A stretch of 64,000 nucleotides of DNA from Paludibacteraceae bacterium (GTDB taxonomy: Bacteria > Bacteroidota > Bacteroidia > Bacteroidales > Paludibacteraceae), in contig JAKSLB010000003.1 of NCBI GenBank assembly GCA_024401435.1, forward strand, positions 124,001 to 188,000. Reading direction: 5' to 3'. Both the position numbers and the translations under genes were made by a program. A model generated the notes under the pieces. That model worked only from the letters and a program-made list of their open reading frames with translations. It made no database searches and was not told where the DNA came from. Positions within the stretch are counted from its first letter, which is position 1, and each line of letters opens with the position of its first letter. Shown here one piece after another: positions 17,775 through 26,834 of the stretch.

Positions 17775-18779
17775 TTATTCTTCCTCAAAAAAATAGGGTG
17801 ATTTTTCATATTCAATATATTTACTATCTTCCCCGTATTCAATATAACAAGGCAAATTATTATCATTGTACCATTTTGTAAGCAAATCGTTCATCAAAAC
17901 ATCATAGTGTCGATTGATAGAAAGTGCACAAGACACATAATCTTTGACAGGAATATCAATGCCGACAAACACTACAGAACGTTGCAAAGCACAAGAAAGA
18001 AAAACATTCTGATATTCTTCTAACAACACAAAGATACACTTTTCAAATTGATAATCATCTGCAACAACATTTAACACCGCAGAAGAAATATTTTCTATTA
18101 TTTCCAAATCATCATTAGTTTTTGGGACATAGAAACATTCCATATCTTTGGACGATGCTGCATGAAAACCATCCGAAAATCCTTCATTGATTATCTCAAA
18201 CGAACGATTTAGTTCTGTAAATTGTATTTTCACAGGTGGTGATTTCAGATTTTTTGCTGTTGCAAATTCATATCCTGCACGATAAGAGACAGAATATTCA
18301 TTCAAATTGACGACATGACAACCTTTATATTCCGAATGTTTTTGTTCATCTGTAAACAATAGTACTTCGTATCTTTTTGGCAAAGACAAAAACATATACG
18401 ATACATCATCTATCACTTCCGAATCTGTAATAATAAGAAGATTAGTGTTTCCCTCATCTTCATGAGTGATGCCATCTGCATACCAATTCTGAATATGGTC
18501 AATCATCGTAGGCTTATCATTTGATGTCAAAATTTCACAATTAACATTTTCCTTCCCCTGTTTTTCAAACATCGCAACTCCTTGCAGTATTTTATCATAG
18601 TAGCCTTTGTCTCCAATAGAATTAGGAGGGAAAACAACAGTTATTTTTTTTACAGATGATTGCTCTTCTTCCTCTTTTTCACATCCATTCACTGCAAACA
18701 AAAAACAAAGAAAGATGAAAAGTCTCTCGATTTTCACGAGAGACTTCCAATCTTTCTTTATGGGTTTTATTTTTATCAT
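17775..18779 (-). CDS. Lipoprotein resembling BMP-type periplasmic binding proteins
   Basis: 334 aa from the ATG at 18779; a GTG at 18737 (residue 15) is an alternative that gives a compact signal peptide (VKIERLFIFLCFLFAVNGC). The lipobox VNGC precedes an acidic linker. The body follows the layout of BMP/Med substrate-binding proteins: ITVVFPPNSIGDKGYYDKIL at the first strand, LLIITDS, a SVSYRAGYEFATA segment, a GFSDGFHAA segment and VFVGIDIPV near the end. The match is by pattern only, so the family is tentative and the ligand unknown. It is the last gene of a three-lipoprotein operon led by the C13 protease fusion at 22621, 93 nt after the preceding gene. Confidence 0.6.
   Translation of the reverse strand: MIKIKPIKKDWKSLVKIERLFIFLCFLFAVNGCEKEEEEQSSVKKITVVFPPNSIGDKGYYDKILQGVAMFEKQGKENVNCEILTSNDKPTMIDHIQNWYADGITHEDEGNTNLLIITDSEVIDDVSYMFLSLPKRYEVLLFTDEQKHSEYKGCHVVNLNEYSVSYRAGYEFATAKNLKSPPVKIQFTELNRSFEIINEGFSDGFHAASSKDMECFYVPKTNDDLEIIENISSAVLNVVADDYQFEKCIFVLLEEYQNVFLSCALQRSVVFVGIDIPVKDYVSCALSINRHYDVLMNDLLTKWYNDNNLPCYIEYGEDSKYIEYEKSPYFFEEE
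18720..18746 (-). promoter_or_regulatory. Perfect 10-bp hairpin at the start of the BMP-like gene
   Basis: AAGTCTCTCG (18720-18729) and CGAGAGACTT (18737-18746) with a 7-nt loop lie inside the first 20 codons. On the minus strand the hairpin is followed by the pyrimidine-rich TTCATCTTTCTTTGTTTTTT, and its loop contains the alternative GTG start. It could act as an intragenic attenuator or control start choice; both are inference. Confidence 0.4.
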
Positions 18780-18872
18780 CTAATCATTATTTCGCAAAAT
18801 CCGACTAAAAAAAAAACAGATTTCAGGAAACAAAATTAGTCAAAATAAAGAATATTTTCATAAGAAGTTTTC

Positions 18873-20432
18873 TTAATATGAAAAAATAGGATATGTTTTG
18901 AAATCATACACATCCCATGCTCTGTTGAATAATGATTTACCGAGGATACTTACCTCTGCGCCTACTTCACCAGCAACTGCAAATGACAATTTCGCATAGT
19001 CTCCAGATATTGCTTCATAACTAGAAATCCACTCACCTTCATCATTAATTTGTTTGCCTTGTCCAACTTCTGCAGCCAAATCAAAACGTCCTCCAATACC
19101 TAACGTAGGACCTGCTAAATTGTAAAACAAAATTCTAGTACGCAAATAGACACCTGCTGATGCATTTCCATGGAAAGCAAGACGTGATTTATTAACAAAA
19201 TCGGAAAAACTACTTGATTTATTATAATCAGAATCATCTTTTGAACTTGACAAGTCTTTTATTCCTTTATCCTTCTCCCAACGCAATCCTGCCGTACTAG
19301 TGCTGTGACTCTTATAAAGTAAAGGATAATCTAAAATACCATAAGCCTCAACATTATATTTAAAGAATATATCTGGTGCAACTTCAATTGCAACAGGGAC
19401 AACACCAATCCAGAACACGAACGTATGACTAGGGAAATGAGTCAATTGTTTTTCTCCCGAGAATCCTGCGCCAATTCCGAATCCAATATTAGAAACTTCA
19501 AAATCTCCCTCTTTTTTAACAGAAGCCTCGAAGTATACAGGACGCATCCAACTTGTTCGAACGTCCACATGAACAGACAACTTCGAGCTCATTCTGATGG
19601 AATCGATCTTAGCATATGCTTTAAATGAAGTTCCGAAACCTTCAACGCCACCTGCTTTTTTCAACTTCTCCATTCCGCCGAACAAATCAAGCCAACCGCC
19701 ATGAACACCCTCTACACTTTTTCCTAATCCAGGGAATGGGATAACTCCAATACGAAATGTTTTATCAAAATTTATGACAGTTGCATCGTATGTATAGTTA
19801 GAAGTTACGAACTCTCTAACATCAATAAAGCCACTCTCTTCAAATATTTTTTCCGACATAGACACACTTCTATCAATACATTCAACGTCATTGTCATTCG
19901 TCAAATTCGTATTTTTGGTTTCGATAATAACTATTGGGTGATAAGTGCTATCAACTTCATCATAAAAACCTTTTTCATTAATCTCACCATTTTGAGTTGA
20001 CATCAATGTTGGTTTGCAAAACACATCTGTCGAGAATTTATACTCGCCATCAGGCAAAGCTTCGAATGCAGTTGCCTTATCCACATTCAACAACAATCTA
20101 TCCTCCGACTTTGAAGTTTCCTTCACACGAAGATAATAAGGCACATCTGTTTTCTTATTCCAAACTACTACAACATTACCTTTTTTAGGCGTTCCATTAT
20201 TCAATTTCTCTATCAAAGTTGTACTAACAGAAATCTGTGATGTATCACTCTTTGTCACGAAAACATCTGTTGGAGTTAAATACTTGTCATAACAAAATAC
20301 ATGTACTTTCACAGAATCTGCATGAGAAACTTGTTGTTCTTTAGCAGAATTTGGATTTTCATCATCATCATTTTCGCATCCAACAAATGCTGCGATTGCA
20401 AAAAATGCCATCAAATAATAAATCTTCTTCAT
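18873..20432 (-). CDS. Lipoprotein of unknown function, second gene of the C13-protease operon
   Basis: 519 aa. The signal peptide ends with the lipobox AAFVGC (lipid Cys about 19), followed by an acidic linker ENDDDENPNSAKEQQ typical of surface-exposed Bacteroidota lipoproteins. The rest is beta-rich without a family I recognise. An N-terminal part (to about residue 190) contains short strand-like segments. A central and C-terminal part is glycine-rich (FGIGAGFSGEKQ, AGPTLGIGGRFDLAAEVGQG, AVAGEVGAEVSILG), suggestive of a beta-barrel or beta-helix-like fold. It starts 23 nt after the protease gene ends, so the two are surely co-transcribed. A role as partner or substrate of the protease is inference. 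Confidence 0.7.
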   Translation of the reverse strand: MKKIYYLMAFFAIAAFVGCENDDDENPNSAKEQQVSHADSVKVHVFCYDKYLTPTDVFVTKSDTSQISVSTTLIEKLNNGTPKKGNVVVVWNKKTDVPYYLRVKETSKSEDRLLLNVDKATAFEALPDGEYKFSTDVFCKPTLMSTQNGEINEKGFYDEVDSTYHPIVIIETKNTNLTNDNDVECIDRSVSMSEKIFEESGFIDVREFVTSNYTYDATVINFDKTFRIGVIPFPGLGKSVEGVHGGWLDLFGGMEKLKKAGGVEGFGTSFKAYAKIDSIRMSSKLSVHVDVRTSWMRPVYFEASVKKEGDFEVSNIGFGIGAGFSGEKQLTHFPSHTFVFWIGVVPVAIEVAPDIFFKYNVEAYGILDYPLLYKSHSTSTAGLRWEKDKGIKDLSSSKDDSDYNKSSSFSDFVNKSRLAFHGNASAGVYLRTRILFYNLAGPTLGIGGRFDLAAEVGQGKQINDEGEWISSYEAISGDYAKLSFAVAGEVGAEVSILGKSLFNRAWDVYDFKTYPIFSY

Positions 20433-20455
20433 ACTTTAAAAATTATAATGTTTAT

Positions 20456-22621
20456 TTAAAAAAATTCTTTCATACTACAATCATATAAATTGCCAAATGA
20501 TTTTGATCCATACAAAGAGACATGAGAACCTGACGTTCCCAACACCAGTCCATAATACAAATCTCGTAGAGAAACATTTGGATGTTCACCAACCATTTGA
20601 ATAAATGTATTACTAAATCCATTGGAAACATACAAATCTAAGTTTTCATCCAAATTGGTCATATCCACATACGATCTTTCTACCGAATTGGCTGCTGTAA
20701 TAAACAATGTCCTTTTGTGTGAACTACAATACTGAGCAACACTTCCCGCATAACATGTTTCGACCACAAACAACAATTTACGATATTTATTGCCATTTTC
20801 CATGCGTGTCAACCAATCATTTACCTCACTAGCATAGATGTTTCGTTGCCCGAATTTCAGCACATCAGTCTCTCCATGACCACACCAAAAAACAAACACA
20901 TCATCATCGCCATCAGAGTGTAACACTTTCGACAAAGATTCTCTGGCATTTCCACAAAGAATATCTCCAATATCAGAAGTTTTCAACTGACTCAACTGGT
21001 AATCAATATACGCATTATTATATAAATTAAATCCCCCCACAGAATTATGGACATTTCCTTTAACTGGATTTTGTATATTGTAAGCCAGATTGTTTTCCTC
21101 CACCAATATGATATGATCATCGTCATATCCGCAATATTTAAGAGTCCAATACATAGCTAACACGTCTGCTTGATGACGATAATCCTGCCATGTGTCCGAA
21201 CCTGCCACCAACAAAGCCCAACGATCATGCAAGACAGGCAACTCGTTTCCTTGAGTATCTGAATCATCTTCAATATTTTGCATTTGAAAATTCCAAGAAG
21301 AGATACTTGATTGAGTACCAAACACACCCTTCGTAGAAAAATCCTCTAAACTGGAAAAAACACCATCTTTAGAATGCCAAAAAACAAAACTAGTATTCTC
21401 TCGAATTGATCCATATTTCGAATCAAAAACAAAGGGACCCGTTGCACCAACCACACTGGGCATTTCCCCTTTCTTCAACTGATCTAATGCATATTTCAAA
21501 TTAGATGATGTATAATTTAATTTTGCCTCTCTCGTGCTCTCTCGTGCTATACTTTTCATTGCATCAATCTGAGTCATAGGCACTGTCGAATAGTGTTTTG
21601 CACACAAGCCTAACCATGTCAGCATCAAGGCATCATAAACCTGTGGTTCTCCATAAACAGGAAATTCATTAAATTTTGTTTCATAAAGAATACGAAATCC
21701 ATAAGCAGGATCCGCCCCAATTGCCACGCCATACGAGCCTATTACACCATATCCCATACGATCAGGTAATGCAGAATCAGAGAATACTTGAACAAAAATC
21801 TTTCCAGACTCATCATTTGACAACAAAGAATCTATTGTTGCACATAGCGTAGGATTACTGCAAGCAACAATAATGATTTCACCATTTTCAGCCTTACTGA
21901 TTAAACTTGATTGCAGGATCTTTTTCAATTCCACTTCTGAAATATTTTCGGATATGTTCAATGTGGTCGAAATATTCATAGCTCTTTCCGTTGCAACAAA
22001 AGGTAACCAGGTAGAGAAACTTTTCCCGTAAGAATCTGTGGTACATATCAAATGTAACTTTGAACCATTATCAGTATTCAATGAAGAGAATGATTTTGTC
22101 ACAGAAAGCAAGGCTTCTGATTGTGTTAAATTCGACTCCGACAAGCACCACAACCAATCACTCCCCACATATTCACGTTGTAAATCTATGCTTGTTGCAA
22201 CAGGTAAGATTAAAGGAATAGGATTTTTTTGATACTGCTTTTTAAAATTATCAAAAATGAAAGCCACATTTTCTGCTTTGGCAGAACTTTCTGGACCAAT
22301 CATTGCCACATAATTACTGTCACAAAGGACATTCGTAATAAAAGTATTTAAAGAGAGTTCCGATGCATTTTCATCAAAAAAGACAAACTGAAAATCATAG
22401 GACAAATCATTGTCGCGTTGTGCTTCTCTAATGTTGGCCGCAGTCCATTGTAATGTTCGTTTCCATCGGTCAGTATTTTCCAAAGAAACAATCACTGCCA
22501 CCTTTTGTTTTTTTATGTTTTGTGTTTGTTCACAAGAGATGCATCCTTCATCTTCACATGATATGAAAGAAAAACAAATGACAACAAATGCCATGATATG
22601 AAACCAAAACACCTTAAACAT
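20456..22621 (-). CDS. Lipoprotein fusing a type I periplasmic-binding domain to a legumain/GPI8-like C13 cysteine protease
   Basis: 721 aa. Lipobox FISC at about residue 22. Residues about 40-400 look like a type I periplasmic-binding (ANF-receptor/LivJ-like) domain: VAVIVSLENTDRWKRTLQW, YVAMIGPESSAKAENVAF, PLILPVATS, the ligand-cleft-type LICTTDSYGKSF and a YDALMLTWLG segment. From about residue 460 it changes to a peptidase C13 domain: WALLVAGSDTWQDYRHQADV is the legumain/GPI8 N-terminal signature. His582 lies in FWCGHGETDVLKFG and Cys623 in VVETCYAGS; the 41-residue spacing equals that in mammalian legumain as I remember it. The LKF after the His recalls GPI8. Cleavage after Asn/Asp or a transamidase activity would be expected from the family. 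First gene of an operon with two more lipoproteins. Probable ligand-sensing envelope protease; the role is unknown. Confidence 0.85.
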   Translation of the reverse strand: MFKVFWFHIMAFVVICFSFISCEDEGCISCEQTQNIKKQKVAVIVSLENTDRWKRTLQWTAANIREAQRDNDLSYDFQFVFFDENASELSLNTFITNVLCDSNYVAMIGPESSAKAENVAFIFDNFKKQYQKNPIPLILPVATSIDLQREYVGSDWLWCLSESNLTQSEALLSVTKSFSSLNTDNGSKLHLICTTDSYGKSFSTWLPFVATERAMNISTTLNISENISEVELKKILQSSLISKAENGEIIIVACSNPTLCATIDSLLSNDESGKIFVQVFSDSALPDRMGYGVIGSYGVAIGADPAYGFRILYETKFNEFPVYGEPQVYDALMLTWLGLCAKHYSTVPMTQIDAMKSIARESTREAKLNYTSSNLKYALDQLKKGEMPSVVGATGPFVFDSKYGSIRENTSFVFWHSKDGVFSSLEDFSTKGVFGTQSSISSWNFQMQNIEDDSDTQGNELPVLHDRWALLVAGSDTWQDYRHQADVLAMYWTLKYCGYDDDHIILVEENNLAYNIQNPVKGNVHNSVGGFNLYNNAYIDYQLSQLKTSDIGDILCGNARESLSKVLHSDGDDDVFVFWCGHGETDVLKFGQRNIYASEVNDWLTRMENGNKYRKLLFVVETCYAGSVAQYCSSHKRTLFITAANSVERSYVDMTNLDENLDLYVSNGFSNTFIQMVGEHPNVSLRDLYYGLVLGTSGSHVSLYGSKSFGNLYDCSMKEFF

Positions 22622-22764
22622 AAATCAATATACCCACGAGAATTTCGCAGTCTCAATAATAAATTGATAAAAAAATCAGTTTTAATAAGTCAATACTACA
22701 CTTTTCCCGTTCTTATCAGGAAATGTTCAGTTCGTTGCAATCTAACAATTTGATACAAAATGGA

Positions 22765-23559
22765 CTATTGATAATATTCTATTTGGCAACTATATCTTTC
22801 GATACGATCCAAATACTCACGCACACGTTGTGTCATGTTTCCTTCTTCATCAAATGCCACTTTATCAAATCCTCTATTTTTACCTAATACATAAAAATTA
22901 CTCATCTCCAATTCTCTCTCATTATCCATCTTTACATTCTTTTGACGAGAGATTAATTTGTTTTTTGCATCGTACTCATTCAATTCAACGAGTCCCGATT
23001 TGCCATATTTATAAACAAACTTTTTTTTCAAAACTCCATTATTATCATAGTAGGATGTCTCTTGACTTTTTTGTGTCCCATTTTCATTGAAAACAGAGAC
23101 AGAACGTTCTTGGACATTTCCCTTCCCATACCATTCAAAGACTGTACTCTCCATATAAATCAGATTTCCATTCTCTGAATATTGGCATACAATCTTCTTT
23201 TTCAAAACATTTTCTTCTGCGTATTTGCAAGTTTCCAACAAATTTCCCCTTTCATCATATTTAAAAGAAGAAAAAGAACTTTGAGTGGTATCTTCTGAAC
23301 TGAAAATTTTCACAATATTTCCCTCTTCATCAAAACTCATCCTGCAAATAAAAAAATGTTCCGATTCAGTCAATGAATCACGGTATTCCGTATCATTAAA
23401 CAAAGTGTACAATTTCACTTTTCCATTCAATCCTAACGATTGAATAGTGGGTATACTGATATTCTCCTTCACCTGTTGTGCATCAGATTTGTCATCATTT
23501 TTTGCACTAACAAAGACAAACGAGAAAAACAATATAATCAATAAAGTAAAACGTTTCAT
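22765..23559 (-). CDS. Secreted protein with YD/RHS-like short repeats
   Basis: 264 aa with a signal peptide (MKRFTLLIILFFSFVFVSA) and no lipobox. After residue 70 the chain is built of about eight 20-aa units of the form YDExGNLxE...Y..., for example FDEEGNIVKIF, YDERGNLLETCKY, YSENGNLIYMES, YDNNGVLKKKF and YDAKNKLISRQ. They resemble RHS/YD or YwqK-type repeats found in many Bacteroidota periplasmic proteins of unknown role. It is transcribed toward the C13 operon, with 143 nt between; whether it is co-transcribed with that operon is unclear. Confidence 0.7.
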   Translation of the reverse strand: MKRFTLLIILFFSFVFVSAKNDDKSDAQQVKENISIPTIQSLGLNGKVKLYTLFNDTEYRDSLTESEHFFICRMSFDEEGNIVKIFSSEDTTQSSFSSFKYDERGNLLETCKYAEENVLKKKIVCQYSENGNLIYMESTVFEWYGKGNVQERSVSVFNENGTQKSQETSYYDNNGVLKKKFVYKYGKSGLVELNEYDAKNKLISRQKNVKMDNERELEMSNFYVLGKNRGFDKVAFDEEGNMTQRVREYLDRIERYSCQIEYYQ

Positions 23560-23691
23560 TCTTTTTCTAAACTGGATTCTATTATCTAAATTTTAGTTCA
23601 AAACAACCAATGTCTGACATTCACTCACCATTCTATTCATATTCATAATCACCATATTATCATTAAAGAATGGCATCTTCATTTCAAGTGG

Positions 23692-23699
23692 CAAAATTA
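23692..23699 (-). promoter_or_regulatory. -7 promoter element upstream of the YD-repeat gene
   Basis: The minus strand reads TAATTTTG about 130 nt before the ATG at 23559. No exact -33 TTTG. Confidence 0.4.
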
Positions 23700-23804
23700 C
23701 AAAAACTTTTGCGAGTATTTCAATTTTTTTTAACTCTTTTTCCCTCATACATATACACTAAGGGAATGATTGTATTCAAAAATCTTTTGTCTACTCTTTT
23801 TCAC

Positions 23805-25442
23805 TTACGACTTTCGTTCTATTTCATGAAGATTCTCCATTTTTTTCTTTTTCAAGAACTCATAGATTCCATCAAGATGCTCTGTCACACGCTGATGTCC
23901 AAACTCATATACTTTTGTCACCAAGCCATCCAAGAAATCACGATCATGAGACACCACAATCAATGTTCCATCGAAGTCTTTCAAAGCAGTCTTCAGAATA
24001 TCTTTCGTCTTCATATCCAAATGATTAGTTGGCTCATCCAAGATGAGTAAATTGACAGGTTCCAACAATAATTTAATCATTGCCAGACGTGTACGCTCAC
24101 CACCAGACAACACCTTCACCTTCTTGGTAGAGTTTTCGCCTCCGAACATAAATGCACCTAACAAATCCTTAATTTTATTTCGGATTTCTCCTTTTGCCAC
24201 ATCATCAATTGTTTGAAAAACAGTCAATTCTCCATCCAACAGAGAAGCTTGATTTTGAGCGAAATAGCCAATCATCACATTATGTCCCAACGTCAAAGTA
24301 CCATCATGTTTAATCTCATCCATAATACATTTCACCATAGTGGATTTTCCTTCTCCATTTTTACCCACAAAGGCTACTTTCTCACCACGAGAAATGGTAA
24401 ACGAAGCATCTTTAAAGACCAAATGATCGCCATAACTTTTCCCCACTCTATCTGCTATAACCGGGAAGGAGCCAGAACGTGGAGAAGGAGGAAACTTCAA
24501 ATGCAAAGCCGAAGTGTCTTCTTCATCAACCTCTACCAACTCTAATTTTTCCAACATCTTCACACGCGATTGCACTTGCAAAGTTTTAGAGTAGGTACCT
24601 TTGAATCGTTCAATAAAATCCTTGGTTTCTGCAATCATCTTTTGTTGTTCTTCAAAAGCTTTCTGTTGTTGTTCACGACGTTCTTTTCTTAATTCCAAAT
24701 AATGGGAATAGTTCACTTTATAATCGTAGATTCGACCCATTGTCACCTCAATTGTACGAGTTGTGATATTATCCACAAAGGCACGGTCATGTGAAATGAC
24801 GATCACCGCTTTGGCGCTCTCCACCAAGAACTCTTCCAACCACTGAATAGATTCAATATCCAAATGGTTAGTAGGCTCATCAAGTAAGATGACATCTGGT
24901 TTACGCAAAAGGATTTTCGCCAATTCAATACGCATACGCCATCCACCGCTGAACTCTTTCGTCTGTTTTGTAAAATCCTCACGAAGGAAACCCAAACCGA
25001 GCAACGTTTTCTCAACATCAGCTTCGTAGTTTGTCTCTTCAATAGAATAATATTTTTCGCTTAACGTAGAGACCTTTTCAATCAACTCCATATAGCTATC
25101 ACTCTCATAGTCAGTACGTTCAGAAAGTTCTTTATTTAATTCTTCTATCTCTTTTTCCATGGCAAACAATTCGGCAAAGGCAAGCGAAGCCTCTTCAAAG
25201 ACAGTGCGATGATCTTCTGTCATCAAATGCTGTGGAAGATAAGCCACCACGGTTCCTTTCGGAGCTGTGACACTGCCCCGTGTGGGTTGTTGCACTCCTG
25301 CCAAGATTTTCAACAAAGTAGACTTCCCTGCTCCATTCTTTCCCATAAGAGCTATTCTGTCACCATCGTTCACCTGAAACGATATATTCTCAAAAAGTGT
25401 CGAACCTGAAAATTCGACCGTTAATCCATCAACTGAAATCAT
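23805..25442 (-). CDS. ABC-F family ATPase (ribosome-associated type)
   Basis: 545 aa with two ABC cassettes and no membrane segment. Cassette 1: Walker A GKNGAGKST (about 34-42), signature FSGGWRMR, Walker B VILLDEPTNHLD. Cassette 2: GKNGEGKST, LSGGERTR, LLILDEPTNHLD. Between them is the charged linker helix region (LRKERREQQQKAFEEQQKM) typical of ABC-F translation factors such as YbiT/YdiF/Uup. Such proteins act at the ribosomal E site and relieve stalls, and some confer antibiotic resistance. The short linker and lack of an extended arm favour a housekeeping factor over a resistance protein. It is a single gene with its own -7 box at 25501. Confidence 0.92.
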   Translation of the reverse strand: MISVDGLTVEFSGSTLFENISFQVNDGDRIALMGKNGAGKSTLLKILAGVQQPTRGSVTAPKGTVVAYLPQHLMTEDHRTVFEEASLAFAELFAMEKEIEELNKELSERTDYESDSYMELIEKVSTLSEKYYSIEETNYEADVEKTLLGLGFLREDFTKQTKEFSGGWRMRIELAKILLRKPDVILLDEPTNHLDIESIQWLEEFLVESAKAVIVISHDRAFVDNITTRTIEVTMGRIYDYKVNYSHYLELRKERREQQQKAFEEQQKMIAETKDFIERFKGTYSKTLQVQSRVKMLEKLELVEVDEEDTSALHLKFPPSPRSGSFPVIADRVGKSYGDHLVFKDASFTISRGEKVAFVGKNGEGKSTMVKCIMDEIKHDGTLTLGHNVMIGYFAQNQASLLDGELTVFQTIDDVAKGEIRNKIKDLLGAFMFGGENSTKKVKVLSGGERTRLAMIKLLLEPVNLLILDEPTNHLDMKTKDILKTALKDFDGTLIVVSHDRDFLDGLVTKVYEFGHQRVTEHLDGIYEFLKKKKMENLHEIERKS

Positions 25443-25500
25443 AAATTAGGTACTTCTAATAAGGAATTTTTCGCAACCTTTTCATTGTTTTTTTGCGTTG

Positions 25501-25508
25501 CAAAGGTA
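25501..25508 (-). promoter_or_regulatory. -7 promoter element of the ABC-F gene
   Basis: The minus strand reads TACCTTTG (consensus TAnnTTTG), about 60 nt upstream of the ATG at 25442, with a TTGTG about 20 nt further up in place of TTTG. Confidence 0.55.
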
Positions 25509-25650
25509 CTATTTTCCCATCACATGCACAAGTAGTCTTATCAATGCACTAAAAAGCATTATTCTTTCATAGCGAATACCTCCACATCAAAAGTCACAAA
25601 TAGCCATTCTCATTTTTCTTCTTTCACTTCTTTTTCTCAACAAATTTACT

Positions 25651-25658
25651 TAACTTTG
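25651..25658 (+). promoter_or_regulatory. -7 promoter element of the holB operon
   Basis: TAACTTTG matches TAnnTTTG, 28 nt before the holB ATG. This would drive the plus-strand run from holB through trmB and perhaps further. Confidence 0.6.
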
Positions 25659-25686
25659 GAGAAATTTTAAATTCGGAATAAAAGCG

Positions 25687-26808
25687 ATGTTATTCAAAGA
25701 AATATACGGACAAGAGGCCATCAAACAAACATTTACAAAGGCAGTGAGCGACAATCGATTAGCGCACGCTATTTTGTTGTATGGACCTCAAGGCACGGGA
25801 AAATTAGCTTTGGCCATCGCATTAGCACAATACGTGAATTGTCCGAATCGAAAAGATGGAGAAGCATGCGGGACATGTCCCTCATGTATACAATTTCAAA
25901 AGTTAGTGCATCCCGACTTGCACTTTGTTTTCCCGATCACCAGAAGTTCTGATTCCACCACCTGCGATACCTTTCTGCCAGAATGGAGGCAACGCATCTT
26001 CGAATCACCCTATTTCAATTTGGAGCAATGGGAAAGACTCATCAACCAAGATAACAAGCAAAGTACCATCTACACCAACGAGAGCAATGAAATTCTAAAA
26101 AAGCTCAGTGCAAAAGCGTATGAATCGGAATACAAAGTGATGATAATCTGGCTACCTGAAAAAATGCAAGAGGATTGTGCCAACAAGTTGTTAAAAATCA
26201 TTGAAGAACCGCCATCAAAAACGCTTTTTATTTTGGTCAGTGAGGAACCTGAGAAGTTGTTACAAACCATCACGTCACGTACACAACGTTTTTTCATTCC
26301 ACCATTGACAGAAGAAGAGATAGCCAATGCGTTGAATGGAAAATTTACGCTTTCTTCAGAAGAGTTAGCCAACGTATCACACATTGCCAATGGCAATCTA
26401 ATCAAAGCCATCAACATCATTGAATCCTCCACCGAGGAAAATGAATATTTTAATCTATTCATCTCTCTTATGCGTTTATGTTATCAACGCAAAGCGAAAG
26501 AGATGAAAGAGTGGTCGGAAGAGATAGCCAAGATAGGAAGGAAAAGGCAAATCACCTTTTTGGAATATGCTCAACGCATGGTTCGTGAAAACTTCATCTA
26601 CAATTTGCATGAGCAAAAGCTAAATTATCTAACGCAACAGGAGGCTGCGTTTTCAATGCGGTTTGCCCCCTTCATCAACGAAAAAAATATTGCGGGATTC
26701 TTATCTGAACTAGAATCTGCCGCACAACATATCGAGCAGAATGTACAAGCAAAAATCGTTTTTTTCGATCTTTCACTTAAAATCACCATGCTCATCAAAA
26801 TGAAATAA
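25687..26808 (+). CDS. holB: DNA polymerase III delta-prime subunit
   Basis: 373 aa AAA+ clamp-loader subunit. The N-terminus is LFKEIYGQEAIKQTF, a helicase-loader/RuvB-like start. Walker A is GPQGTGKLA (about 33-41) and the Zn-binding cysteines lie in CPNRKDGEACGTCPSC. IEEPPSKTLFILVSE and ITSRTQRFFIPPL carry the sensor 1/SRC-like region. It acts with the tau/gamma and delta subunits to load the beta clamp on primed DNA. It is first gene of a compact plus-strand operon; the next gene starts 26 nt downstream. Confidence 0.92.
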   Translation: MLFKEIYGQEAIKQTFTKAVSDNRLAHAILLYGPQGTGKLALAIALAQYVNCPNRKDGEACGTCPSCIQFQKLVHPDLHFVFPITRSSDSTTCDTFLPEWRQRIFESPYFNLEQWERLINQDNKQSTIYTNESNEILKKLSAKAYESEYKVMIIWLPEKMQEDCANKLLKIIEEPPSKTLFILVSEEPEKLLQTITSRTQRFFIPPLTEEEIANALNGKFTLSSEELANVSHIANGNLIKAINIIESSTEENEYFNLFISLMRLCYQRKAKEMKEWSEEIAKIGRKRQITFLEYAQRMVRENFIYNLHEQKLNYLTQQEAAFSMRFAPFINEKNIAGFLSELESAAQHIEQNVQAKIVFFDLSLKITMLIKMK

Positions 26809-26834
26809 ATTAGCAAACAATATAAAAATAATAT

